The notes below the pieces were generated by a model. It made no database searches. It was not told where the DNA came from and saw only the letters and a program-made list of their open reading frames with translations. Shown in pieces: positions 42,067 through 53,401 of a DNA stretch of 64,000 bases; positions within the stretch are counted from its first letter, which is position 1, and the number at the start of each line of letters is the position of its first letter. Source of the stretch: Nipponacmea schrenckii (taxonomy: Eukaryota > Mollusca > Gastropoda > Lottiidae); NCBI GenBank assembly GCA_030562195.1, contig JAUJPP010000007.1, positions 28,951,769-29,015,768 on the forward strand. Reading direction: 5' to 3'. The position numbers and the translations under genes were made by a program.

Positions 42067-42388
42067 AATCCATATTTGGTTACATAATAAGTATCCGAGT
42101 AAAATCTTTCATTTCATTCTTTTTTATTATAAGATATCAAATTTAAAAGAAGCTTGGCTTTTTAGCTTTAGAAAGATTTCCATATGAACTAACTAAGTTG
42201 ATAAGTGTGAAGAGAGTCAGTGCACTAGACTTTTCGCGGAAGATTTCCCCTTTAAAGATTGTGAACAATCCGAAAATCACGTTTCGTAATAAAATAACAT
42301 TGCTTTTTTACAATGTGAATGGCATAAAAGTGAACTGAACGACTTTTAACTGATACATTGTTTTTATATAGAGACCTTATAACTCAAA

Positions 42389-45300
42389 ATGAAGATTTGG
42401 ACCTCACAACAAACATTTGAGTAAATAAGTTTTTAATATATTTCAACGAATCACATTTTACTGTGTAGACTTATATAGTTATATAGATCTAGGCCTAATC
42501 TACCTATGACATTGAGAATTGAAGACTGAGAAGTCCAATCGACAATATCTGAATATTATGACTTTTTGATTGTCACTCTTTCTCATACAAACATAGACTA
42601 AGATATATTCTTACCGAAGTTTTAGCAGTATTAATTTGATATGGATAGGTCAATGTCAAAGGAAGAATAAATGAGAAGATTGAATTAGATAAGATAGGCC
42701 TAGAATATAGTTAATGTTTATTATCTCAAAATGGCTATCAAAAAAGATTTTACTCTGTGGCTTCAGTCATTTCTGAATGAATACCAGTCAACTCGTTGAC
42801 AAGATTTTATTGGTCAACTCGTCGACAAAATTCAACTCGTCAACACAATTCCATGAGTTAAGTCGTCGACACAATTTCACGAGAGAACTCGTCGACACAA
42901 TTTGACCTCCTATTAGGAGTTCATATGAAAGGGAGACAATTCTAATTTTTTTTATTCATAACAATCATATAGCACATCACACATCACCTTATAGGTGTTT
43001 CTGGAAAACATAATCGCAAGCCTTTCCAGTTGCCAGCTCACCCCACATTCTATCCTTAAGCCTGATAATCTATCTTTCACCGCTTCGAACACCTGAAAAA
43101 CATGAAAATGATTATTATGAGCCTACAATAGCAATTGCCTACAATAATATTTTTGTCATGTACATATATTTGTAATAGTTAGTTTCATTTTTTATTTATA
43201 AAAGATGTATCCATCTTACCATATCCCGACCCTGTTTCTTGGGCATTAAACAAAAAGCCAAAGGCACTTGTTTTAAACAATCGCCATTTTTAATGAAGCT
43301 GTGTATGGATAACAACTGTTTAAAAGGACGACGAACAACCTTGAAAGTTGCGTCTAAATACCACGTTTTCACCTTGGCTAAAAGTTACAGCTGCTGTTCC
43401 GTGACGAATAAAACATGTCTATAATGCCCAACACGAATATGTTGTCTGAAGAAACCATCTGGGATGAAGTCTTAATTAATCTGTAATATAAAAAACAAAT
43501 ATTCATAATTATTAAAGTATATAGCAAGGTCGTTATTGTATCGTAATGATGTATTTATTTCATTTTTTACTTAGTTTAATTATTGTTCTATTGGTAGCGT
43601 ATTATAATCTGAATGTGCTCTTACCTCATAAACAAGATCGACGGGATCATCGGGTCGCAACTTTTGACGATGTCTATTTATGCCCCGGCAAGATTCGCAG
43701 GATTTGGTATCTCCACGACGGGTCTACCTTCTGTCACACACTTTGAAATTAGAGTTAACTGTGGACGTGTCGACGAGTTGACTAGATACCTTCAGAAAGA
43801 TATTTGTTTCTATTTATGATTATTTAAAAATTGTGATTTATTCAATTCATTGTACTTTCAGCCACCCATGGGAATCAGTTGTAAATGCACAATTTCAAAA
43901 ATACCCCAATCCGTTTCTTACGGACGTTTTAGCCATAGATGTTGTTAACAGAAAAATGGATACTAATGGCATCTTAAGATCACAGAGAATTCTTTCGTCC
44001 AAGTTTTTTTTCAAGATTCCCAGCATACTTCAAAAAGTAAGTAACAGATTTTATCATGTATGAGTTAAAGGGTCATAGTCCAAATGGCCTCGACCAAAAT
44101 GGCTCCACAATTTGGTCATAATGGCCCCAGAAAAATGGTCAAAATGGCCCTTTGAATTAAAAATATCTGTCCCACCACCATCACTGTGGACTGTACAAAA
44201 ATTGGCTATTTTTCAAAACGTTTCCTGGTATAGGCACCATATTTATCTCAAAATCTCACATTCCAATGAATAAAGAGTACCTAGAGTTTGATTAAAAACT
44301 GGATAAAATTGGAATAAATAATAAGATTCTTTACTTTGTACACAGCCAATTGGCCGGCCATAAACATTTGCCAAATAAATAGGCAGCGCCACTTTTCGTC
44401 ATAATGATAACGTTCTCATGGAATGCGAGAAATGTTTTTCAACGTTTTGTCAGTAAACTTCATTCGGCGTTATATAGTGGGCATTATTAGTTCGGCTTGA
44501 TCCTTAATTTGTTCAGTGATATTCTTTATTTGAATGATAAATTTTTAACAAAAAAATATGAATTTAGCAAACAAATGTCAAATTAAGCCTAAAATGTTGA
44601 TTTTACTGTACTAATGTTTGACACCTAATTGAGCATTGAGAATGATTAATTTTGGCAGGGATTGTCTTCCATAATAGACATCATTTGTAGTTCTATAAAA
44701 AAAAACTGAAATTTCTAGATCCTTTTGTATAAAGCCCACATGAATATGTAAAATAAATAATAAAATTGACATCAAATACTATCCTTTAATACCCAACGTT
44801 TCGTCAAAAAAGTTTTGACTTCTTCAGGGGAAGAACTAAATTACAAATTGTGGATGGCAGTTTGATTAATGAAAATATGACCTCATAATCTTAGAAACTT
44901 GGTGTGAGCAATTGAAATGATATAACGGTGGTCAAGTTTGCATTTTAGTTTTTTTGTGATGAACAGTTTTTGAGTTATTGCCCTTGACTTAGTAAAATCT
45001 TGTCAAAATTTTATTGTTACAGTAAAACTTATAATTTTCAAAGGATTTGATGAAACTTAGTGTGGTCATTGGAATTGATTATACCTCAGTCAAGTTTGAA
45101 TTTGACAATTTTTCAATGAACAGTTTAGAGTTATTACCCTTGACAAAATTCTATTGTGGTTGCAATAAGAAGCTTCAATATTCAAATGATTTGGATGGAA
45201 CTTGGTGTTAGAATTGATAAGACAGTATTCAAGTTTGAATTTGAATGAATAGTTTCGAGTTTTTGCCCTTGACGTCAATATTCAGTGAATGTTTTTGAGT

Positions 45301-47884
45301 TATTGCCCAGTTTATTATTAAAATTCAATGCTGCCAGTGGGTGTATGTTACCTTGCCTGGCAAGCTATCTTTATGTATTCAAATCACCAAATACAGTTAT
45401 GTTGAAGATACCTATATATTGCCAATAAAGTGGTTTATGGTATAAGAAGGGATTTTACTTATTTCTTAAGCTTATATGAATATTTGAAAACTTGATATGT
45501 TTGTTTCAGATTGTACCAATGAATCATAGTGTACAATATGCTATAGAAAATTCTGAAGTTAATGTTAAAGAAAAGACATGCACTATGAGATCACAAAATG
45601 TAAGTTCTGTTTAATTATTTGATTAATTTACTATAATAAAAATCTCTGTATTTTACGTGGGTCACAAGGGCTTTGTCCTGTCTAACATTCAGCTCATTGG
45701 AGCAATTTAACCATTTTAATGGATATTTACAGATAAAATGTAAAGAATAAGCTTACATATTAGAAGCCCTATTTTTATCAAGATATTTTTGAATTTTTGG
45801 CTATAGATTTTATTAGAGAACTATTAGGTTGATCTGGAATTATGTCTTTATAGCCGTATTTATGACACTATGAAATGCCTGTTTTATGAAATCTTCCTAT
45901 TTTCAGATAACATTTGACTCTATATTAACAATGGATGAAGTAATGGTATATACACCACATCCTACAGATAAATCAAAGTAAGTTTTCTTTGATGTAATTT
46001 TATTTGTGATTATTCATTAAGGGGGTTGACAACCTTATCGTTCGAGGTGTATTTCAATCAAGAAACGTATTAAGTTTATATCCATTCTATTTGGCATTAA
46101 AAAAAAACTCATCTAGTAAAAATTTTAGCTCAATCGCTTCAGTAGTTTGTCAGATATCGGTCCGTAAAGATAATCTATTTATAGAACACAATGGGGTAAT
46201 CCTCTATGTAGACGTACAAATAACGTTGTCAGTTGACATTTATGAGTACTACGTCATCAGCTAGATAAACCTTTTCTACGTTCGTCCAATGACATTGCGT
46301 TTGTCGATCACATGTAAACAGAGAAATTTTATGATTGGTGGGTAGGGGTGTTTTGACATGTGCTGATCCATTGTTTTAGCACTCCAATTATGTGGTTATC
46401 GGTGCATATCGATGCCTAAAAGGTGCTTAAAGATTTCTACGGCATGAAAGACAATCTTTTATCAACATTATTGTTAATTACGTAAGGTTTACATGTGTTT
46501 GCAAAATGTTGAAAAAAACTGCCATTTTTCCAAAAGCATATCTCGCTTACAATTTATCCGATTTTCACAAACTTTGGTTTCAGCTAAAGCTTACGATGTC
46601 CTCTATAACTTGGCTTTTTTTTATAAAATGAATAGTTTTTTAAAAATTCAATTTTTCGTAAGTGCACACGCAAAATTGTGATTTCTATCAATATCTTCAA
46701 AACAAATTTTCCAAAAAGCCAACGTAATTTTGTAGAGATACATGAAGACTTGTGTTTTGCAAAATTTCAAACTTCTATATTAAATAACCTTAGTAGATAT
46801 GCTAATTTTAAGGGAATAATTAACGTTTTTTTCGTTCATCTTTCATACCCTATTTCTCAAATGCAGGATGTCATAAAGAAATAAATTTTATATTTTTGGA
46901 TAGCTGAAAGTCCCCTCTTTCCACTGATATTTACATATTTCAGATAGGTGGAAAAGAAGTGATTGAAATCGTCTATTTTGTGTACATAGGTTTAGGGTTG
47001 TCAACTCCCTTAATACATTGATACTCTGGGTTTTCACAAATCCAAAAAATAAAATAGACATTTCTGTGGAAATTTATAAATCTACTAAGGAAAAACACAA
47101 GATGTACATGTCAAACATGTAGGCAATTACTAGAATAAAAGTTTCAAATTGGCTTTATTTGATATATTTACCTGAATACTTAGTAATTTACTAGTCCATG
47201 GCAAATTGGACCCTATTCCATTAACTCCCTCAAACAATTGAATCATGTTAGTTATATGTATATATTATTTGCAAGTATTATTATATTTTAGTCATTTAAG
47301 ATTTCATTGTTATCTTTAATTGTATTTTTAATCTAATCTTCGGAATCATTACTTTATGTAATAACAGAAATGTGAAGGAAAATGTATGTTCTCTTCTTGT
47401 GACCTTGGCCAGTGCTTCCATAGGAGAGTATCTTCTATAACACCCAATACAAACATCTCAATAATGCTGTTAAACATCTTATAATATTGCTTTCATGCCA
47501 TCTAGGTTAACCTACAAATAAATCTTTATTATTGTAGAACAATCTTGAATAAGGAAATTACATTAGAAGGTCCACTGAGTAGTTTCGTTAAAAATGAAGT
47601 TACAAAGGTTGTCATGAAAAACACAGAAAAGGTATAAAAAGTTTTTTTTTTTTTTAAAGTTAGAAAAATTATCAACAGAAAACTAGTTAACTCCAAAGTA
47701 AAAAGTTAGTTCTGTCATTTCCAATTTTATTAAAAATTTAGTTTTCATTGTAATATTAATGTTATTTTAGGGTAAAGAAGCTATGAACTGGGTTATAGAT
47801 CTCAATATGAAAGGATGTACAGACTTAAGAAAAGAATTTCAGAAACGGGTTGACAATGTTATATTACCATGTCCTTCTAATTAA
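42389..47884 (+). CDS. PRELID3: PRELI domain-containing protein 3 (slowmo), mitochondrial lipid transfer
   Basis: Six exons, 42389-42420, 43862-44036, 45510-45599, 45907-45977, 47538-47631 and 47771-47884, join in phase to a 191-residue protein (human PRELID3 proteins are about 170-195). It begins [17 protein letters not shown] and contains [15 protein letters not shown], the hallmark start of PRELI/MSF1 domains; the domain fills the protein up to the C-terminal helix with [11 protein letters not shown]. Family members work in the mitochondrial intermembrane space with a TRIAP1/Mdm35-type partner and move phosphatidylserine or phosphatidic acid between the membranes. All acceptors and donors are canonical. 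It is divergent from HYDIN and convergent with CCDC90B. Introns 1, 2 and 4 are enlarged by mobile elements, but the coding sequence is intact. Paralogue A or B cannot be decided here. Confidence 0.95.
42786..43786 (-). mobile_element. Decayed MULE (Mutator-like) transposon in PRELID3 intron 1
   Basis: On the minus strand, 43,220-43,480 encodes [18 protein letters not shown] followed by [11 protein letters not shown], the DDE-core entry of MULE transposases. Upstream (about 43,625-43,760) VEIPNPANL and [11 protein letters not shown], in two different frames, match the region that precedes this core in FLYWCH-associated MULEs. Downstream (42,988-43,092) is a further helical segment beginning [14 protein letters not shown]. 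Segment edges look like splice sites. In-frame stops and a frameshift show it is dead, and the N-terminal zinc finger and the rest of the catalytic core are missing. Both outer edges carry AGTCAACTCGTCGACA or a close variant in inverted orientation, probably the terminal inverted repeats. Confidence 0.8.
42787..42900. repeat. Tandem CAACTCGTCGACA repeats at one end of the MULE
   Basis: About five degenerate copies of CAACTCGTCGACACAATT, spaced 23-34 bp, fill this segment. One inverted copy lies at 43,767-43,783 at the other edge of the MULE remnant. Arrays of terminal or subterminal motif copies are known in Mutator-like elements and may be transposase binding sites. Confidence 0.75.
44064..44155. 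repeat. Short AAAATGGCC-type tandem repeat in PRELID3 intron 2
   Basis: The core AATGG(C/T) recurs five or six times within about 90 bp (for example CCAAATGGCC, CCAAAATGGCT, CATAATGGCC, GTCAAAATGGCC). Spacing is irregular. A loosely similar inverted stretch occurs in a CCDC90B intron near 51,600-51,720. Confidence 0.55.
44787..44830 (-). ncRNA. Hammerhead-ribozyme-like motif, Penelope-type remnant
   Basis: On the minus strand the order is CTGAAGA (44,827-44,821), one A, a 7-bp stem GTCAAAA/TTTTGAC with a 3-nt loop (44,819-44,803), then GAAAC (44,802-44,798). CUGANGA, helix II and GAAA are the two halves of the hammerhead core. Penelope-like retroelements are known to carry hammerhead motifs in their terminal repeats. 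The extra A before helix II and the lack of a clear helix I/III partner make activity doubtful. Confidence 0.4.
44891..45310. repeat. Three degenerate tandem copies of a ~130-160-bp unit
   Basis: Three successive units begin with GAAACTTGGTGTG-like sequence (near 44,891, 45,052 and 45,198) and contain CAAGTTTG(A/C)ATTT, then GAACAGTTT-x-GAGTTATTGCCCTTGAC. Identity between units is roughly 70-80% by eye. They lie in intron 2 of PRELID3 and have no coding potential. This kind of 'ttgatgaaacttggt' repeat is a non-coding tandem family, not a gene. Confidence 0.7.
45676..45709. repeat. Dispersed repeat fragment (CATTCAGCYCATKGGAGCAA family)
   Basis: The stretch CTGTCTAACATTCAGCTCATTGGAGCAAT is matched at 921-949 (CTAGCTAACATTCAGACC...GGAGCAAT) and at 33,031-33,055 after a TAA microsatellite. 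Three copies in 64 kb point to an old dispersed family, probably a SINE or LINE tail. The length of the full element cannot be set. Confidence 0.5.
46021..47009. mobile_element. TTAA-flanked 989-bp element in PRELID3 intron 4
   Basis: TTAA sites at 46,017-46,020 and 47,010-47,013 bracket a segment whose ends are inverted repeats: left GGGGGTTGACAACC, right inverse of GGGAGTTGACAACC (13 of 14 match). This is the layout of a non-autonomous piggyBac-type element, but the ends differ from the MITE family at 30 kb, so it is a separate family. Two small frames inside (46,493-46,884) show no transposase features. Confidence 0.7.
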
Positions 47885-48571
47885 TGTGTGAAAAAAAGAG
47901 AGGATTTTCAACTATCAATATTGTGATATACTTAGATTTTGTAAAATTTGAATGTGCCTGCTTTGCGAAGAAATGGTTTTCTCAAGGAGTGGATATTTTA
48001 TAACATTCCAAGACAGTTGTCAATATATAACATCAAAGATAGCTTCAATCATTTCTATGACTCAACTTCCAGAAAAAGGACACTCTTTTTTCATAAACAT
48101 CTTTTGTGATTCTGGTACAGATAAGTTTATGACACGAACTGTAAATATTGGATATTTTCAACTCAAATCGTGGGTTGTGTTTAGTAAATAGAAAAGAAAA
48201 TCGGGTTGAATCCTCTTGAATTAAAAGAAATTTGATGTGATGTGCTGCTAATAGCCACAAACAACATAAAGGCACTGAAAAACCTCTTTAAAATCCCTTT
48301 TAGAAAGAAGCAGAATTTTAATTCTCTATCACACTAGTCAGGCAATGGACGATGGCTTACTATAAAGCATAACTTGCTGGTTGTGTTGGCAAATAGCAGT
48401 TTTCTTGACTGAACAAGCCTCAATATTTAACTTTTTTCAGTTTGCTCATATCATGATGATTAGGTTAGAATTTGATTTTGTAATTTTGCTGTGCTTTGAA
48501 CTTTGTGCCTTATTAACTTAACTTGTGCTAAATTAATTGTTTTCACGGATTTTTTTATGATTCATTTTAAG

Positions 48572-48716
48572 GTCAAGGTTACTTCTGTACTTCAAATGGG
48601 ACCTTTTATTAAATAACTGAATTGAATCTTTCATTTCCTGTTTGATAAGCAATTTATTGCATCACAATGAATTAAAGATGTCACCAAGATATTGGTGTAC
48701 AGAAGTAAACCTTGAC
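48572..48716. repeat. 19-20-bp inverted repeat downstream of PRELID3
   Basis: GTCAAGGTTACTTCTGTAC (48,572-48,590) and GTACAGAAGTAAACCTTGAC (48,697-48,716) are inverse complements apart from one inserted base, with about 106 nt between them. It could be a hairpin in the 3'UTR or the ends of a tiny MITE. Confidence 0.7.
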
Positions 48717-50616
48717 ATGATCATCTTTATCCTTCTTTCACTCAGGACATCAAATGTGCATATTATCTGCTGAAGCTTATTTATAAATAATTGTTTTTAT
48801 TATGTATTTAGATTATTTCTTGGTTAAATAATTAAAAAGTAACCATCAGAAAAGATAGAACTAAAGACTCCATGTATATGTTTGCCGTCTTGCTCTACTA
48901 ATGAGATTTTGTAATCCTATCATTCAATTTCGCCTGCTTTACTGTCTACAAAAACCTATTTGTAGATCCATCTCTTTGAACTACTTGATAATATATGCAT
49001 AATGTAACAACCTTGTTACCATGCATAACTTAAATATATTAACTTAAATGTTTTAGGACTTTCAATACAGACAAATTATTAGTTGTTAGCTTATTATGTT
49101 GAAGAATTCATCATAGATAAGTATTTTCAAATTAATGAATAAATTATATTTTGTCTAGTTTTTTTTTTTTTGAGGGGGAGGGGTGCTGTGTTGGTTCCAT
49201 TAATTGTTAGGAAACCATTGGTGGTTATAAAGGAAAACCAGTTCAGAGAGAAACAAGATCTACAAATCCACATTTTTAATGAAAATAAAATCAAATGACA
49301 CTCATGGTGATGTGCATGTTCACAATGTGATCTTTTTACTAACTTTAAATTTACTGTTAGATGATTACAATGAAATTCAGCAATTACTGGCAATTTCTTA
49401 ATAATCTTCATTCAAATATACACAATTTTACATTGGTCAATTTCTTCACCCACCTGTACAAGACAACATCCTAAAGTATAAACTAACCAGAGCTTCTCTC
49501 TCTATTTAAAAATAATAACCTAAGCTGTAATTTCAGAAGAAATCAAATGTGTATTCAAAAATAGTTTAAAGGTGGTTCTATAATTGGTACAAGAGTACAC
49601 ATTGCAGCTTCCATTTGTGTATGCCTTTCTACAAAAGGATAGAAGTATTCACAAGTCTATGTCTATTTGGTAAAGAAGTCTCAGTGACATCTGTCAAAAA
49701 AGCGAAATTTGAAGTCAGCTGTGATTTTGCCAGTGTGACATAGATAATTGTGAGCTTATATTTATACTGATGCACCATAAAATTAATTTTGATAAATATA
49801 TGCAAAATTTTTCATGTTATAATCATCGAATCTGGGGAAAGAGTATCCTCTCACATTATATAACAAAATATTTTGATTGTAGTGCCATTGCACATTAGTA
49901 AATTATAAAGAATAATGCCTCTTCCAATGATAAATAATGCAACATTTAATCAAATTGATAACATGTATTGGCCCCGAAAATATGTAGCTTAATAATATGA
50001 ACAAGTTTAAAGACAGATTGCACTTTTGATATTGAAAACAAAACAAAGAACATTCATTTAAGTGATAATTCAATGAAAATTACAATTACACCAAAAAAGA
50101 TGCATACAATGCACAGCACTTATTAAAACAAAAATTTATAAAAATATTTGTAAAAAATTACCTGAGTAACTACGTTTAAAGATTGTTGATTTTAAATATA
50201 AATATCAGGTTGTTGGCAGCGGATACAGACTAATTGCCAATTGGGATTATAAAAACAAAATCTGTCTGAAGATGACATACATTTTGATAGTACTCTATCA
50301 GCAATTAGTATACCAGATATCAATACAATATGTATACAGAAATATTAAAAAAGAACCTAAAATATTAGTATATATATAATAAAATATTGGGTGAAAAATT
50401 ATACGAGTATTGTCAAAAAAGGATGTTAAAACATCTGATAACAATGAAAATTTATCTTCAGCCAATAAGGTATTCTAGATATCACTTGTATGATAAAAAG
50501 GTTATCTACTGCACAATATCTCCCAAGCGATAACGCTTCAAAGCAGTCATTGATATTTACTTCTTTATTACCTAACAGCGATATTGGGTGATCAATAAAA
50601 TCTCAAACTCAATAAA

Positions 50617-50733
50617 GGCTTTCTTGATATATAAAATATGATTCGTCGATGAAAGATAAAATCTCAACAAAGCCTCAGAGATTTGCACTTTTATCGATTT
50701 GTGGTGATATTTTTTATATATCAAGAAAGACTT
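50617..50733. repeat. 18-bp perfect inverted repeat downstream of CCDC90B
   Basis: CTTTCTTGATATATAAAA near 50,619-50,636 is mirrored by TTTTATATATCAAGAAAG near 50,712-50,729, about 75 nt apart. The arms extend imperfectly on both sides. Between them, ATAAAATCTCAA near 50,656 repeats a copy near 50,595. In the CCDC90B transcript this would form a hairpin in the 3'UTR. Confidence 0.7.
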
Positions 50734-50865
50734 GTAAGAGATTCTCTATATATTCCAATGTATTCTCATCTTTCATTTATATAATGTAACAAGTTATTTT
50801 ATGATTGAGCCAGCTATTAGTATGTCTATAGGATTAATAACAAATATTATACATGTCAAATATTA

Positions 50866-53401
50866 TCAAGACATAAAACGCATTATTGCCAATGAGAGTG
50901 AAGCAATGGTCAACACGGTTCCTGAAAAAGATAAAAAAAGATGAATAAAATACATACGCAATGAATGCGTTACATGTTGATTTTCGGATCAAAGACCACT
51001 TCAGCACGGATCTCTTTATACTTGGTACAATTCAATTAATTTTATTACTTCCTGTGCTACAAATATTCCTTCAAGCATGCATCTGATATCAAAATCTTTC
51101 AAAAATACTGTACCTCCTGCATATTTAAACATATCATTTCTGTACTGTTCAAACATTGTTTTTAAATTAGCTATTCCAGTATCAATTTTATTATGTAATT
51201 GAGCAAGTGCTTTCTCACTCTCAGCATGCTGAAACATATTTGAGGAAACGAATATCATAAATTAACAATGTGAAATTTCATCAGTTTATTAACATCATTT
51301 TGATTATCTGTTATTAGAAATGTATACCTAATTGTCAACAAAGGACTCATGATTTGTGTCTTTTCAGAAATCTTTGAAACATTCGTAAGTATATTGGCAA
51401 CAATCATTAGTAAGGTTGTCTAGGATTGTAGAGTATCTTTATATATTTTGCATTTTTACAAATCGACAATTGTACTTTGCAGCATTGACAAAAGCAATTT
51501 GTAACGATGACATTGGTTTTTAAAGCTGCAACACAATCGAGAATTTTGGCAACATTAACCTCCATAGTCCAGAAATTGTTTTTAGCAATAAAACATTCAT
51601 TTTGACCAATGATTTTAAATCAAACAGTAGGTTTAGGCACCATTTTGACTATTTGTAACCTTCAGGGCCATACTTTGACTTTTTGTCATTATTTTTAGGT
51701 GCCAAGTTGACTATATCCCATTGGCAGGATGTGCTCACTGTATGAAGAATAACTTACAGCTTCTATGGCTCTTCCTCTCTCCAAATTAATATCCAGCTTT
51801 ATTTGACCTTTCACCTTTCCAATGTCATCATCTATTGATTCTTTTAGCATTTTAATCTCTACAGCAAGTCTCTGAAATGATATAATATTTTATCAAATTC
51901 TAACATATTTCCTTGCACTTTTTATTGTTCAAAGGAAAGTTTACATTTTCATTACAATATTTACCATGAAAGCCAATTTGTACTAAGAATCCAACACAAA
52001 AATAGGCACCTAAAGGGAAGTAATAAATTTTGACTTACCTCTGTTTCATGCTGTAAAGCTGTAAATTCACTTTTCTGTAATATTACCATATCTTTTTTAA
52101 TTGAACTTATTTCTGCTAACAACTGTTGGGTTAATATTTCCTAGAATATATAATATCTTAAACTAATATCACCATGATATCTAATAACAGTTTGGTAGTG
52201 ACAGGTATTTTGAAAAGAAATAATTTTTGGTGATTGTTCTCACAGACCTCAAGACTTGAAAGTCATTTCATGTAAGGTTTGATTTAGGCGACTTATATAA
52301 AATCAAGGTTCTGAGCCCTATCATAATAATACTTGGCTATTTTAGTTTTTTATTTAAAGCCATTTAGCCCCCACACCACAAATAACCAAAAAAATTGAAT
52401 AAGCTCATAATAGTTTAAGTTTGCATTTATTAGGCTACCTGCTGTGGTTTGGTCGTCATGTTACGACTCTGATAATCTATTGTTGAATGTATAATATCAG
52501 TAAAACATTCTGTTATTCCTTCTGCTTGTTCTCTACTACAACCTAACAAAACACAAATTGTATCAGTAAAAGTGAGAAACAAGATTTATTTTTTGTAGAT
52601 TTCTAATGATCTAAATTTCCTTTTACTAATTTTTTACCAAATGAATGTGACTAGGGTAGCTTAGTCACAGAGTACATCTTATTCCAGTTAATGAAAATTA
52701 AAAAGACACAATCGGTATAATAAAAAAAAATAGAGGTGAAAGAAAATCTTACCGTTTTTTTCAAGTCGTTTGACATAAGTCAGAGTATCAAAATAAAAGA
52801 TTTGTTTAACAGATGCTGGATCAACTATAACTCTTCTACTCTGAGATGGAATAAATTGTGTGGATACTTTTTCATCTACAATAAACCTTGCATAATTTTA
52901 AAAACACCCTAGTTGCCTTACCCCTAGCTTTAGCATAGAGCTAAAATTATGTCCAAGAAGCTCTATTTATGATGCTATGCAGGTTCCATCTTAAGGCTTA
53001 AATAGGAACTTAAATTAAAATAATGAATATGCCCAATTCCAATGAATGTACAAGAAATCCCTGCCCTACTATAGGCCTACTGGCACTAGTTCAAGTTCTC
53101 GCTAACTCTAACCTTTAAAAACATGATGCAATATTCAAATTGTAACATTGAATCTACACTACATGAATGCTAATGTTCTGACAAAATTAAGAAACTCACC
53201 CAAGACTTCAGTTTTAAGATTCTCTTTTGGATTTGGCGTTTCTGTCTTTACAACTGATGAATAACAGTGTCGTTGCTGACACGTGTGTCTGTGAAGTGCC
53301 AACCCGGAATTTTTTGGTAAATATTTGAGTTTATCGACATGTGAAGGCATTGATTGATACTGCCTCACAAATCTACGCACAATGCAAGTCGGACGATGCA
53401 T
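50866..53401 (-). CDS. CCDC90B: CCDC90 family protein (CCDC90B / MCUR1-like), mitochondrial coiled coil
   Basis: Seven exons, 53200-53401, 52753-52875, 52439-52542, 52039-52140, 51758-51871, 51114-51228 and 50866-50921, join in phase into 271 residues (human CCDC90B 254, MCUR1 359). The Arg/His/Cys-rich N-terminus (MHRPTCIVRRFVRQ) fits a mitochondrial presequence. The conserved head has FYFDTLTYVKRLEKNG and REQAEGITECFTDII, followed by a long coiled coil (LAEISSIKKDMVILQ, LAVEIKMLKESI, HAESEKALAQLHNKI). The last exon supplies a hydrophobic C-terminal segment, TVLTIASLSLAIMRFM, equal to the family's tail anchor in the inner membrane. MCUR1 affects mitochondrial calcium uptake through the uniporter; CCDC90B is its close paralogue. 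The choice between the two rests on length only. It is convergent with PRELID3. Confidence 0.93.

Larger units (their letters stand above)
47885..50865. other. Convergent intergenic region and 3'UTRs of PRELID3 and CCDC90B
   Basis: This 3-kb region holds the 3'UTRs of two convergent genes. It is AT-rich and has no coding frame I can support. A minus-strand AATAAA at 50,566-50,571 lies about 300 nt beyond the CCDC90B stop and could end that transcript. Two near-perfect hairpins are listed separately. Confidence 0.6.

Noticed and set aside
43546..43746. Plus-strand frame with a hydrophobic start ([16 protein letters not shown])
   Set aside because: It lies antisense over the MULE remnant and its hydrophobic part is low-complexity AT-rich sequence; no promoter or family support.
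46493..46884. Two small plus-strand frames inside the TTAA-flanked element
   Set aside because: No transposase motif (no DDD/E pattern) is visible and codon use looks random; the element is better called non-autonomous.
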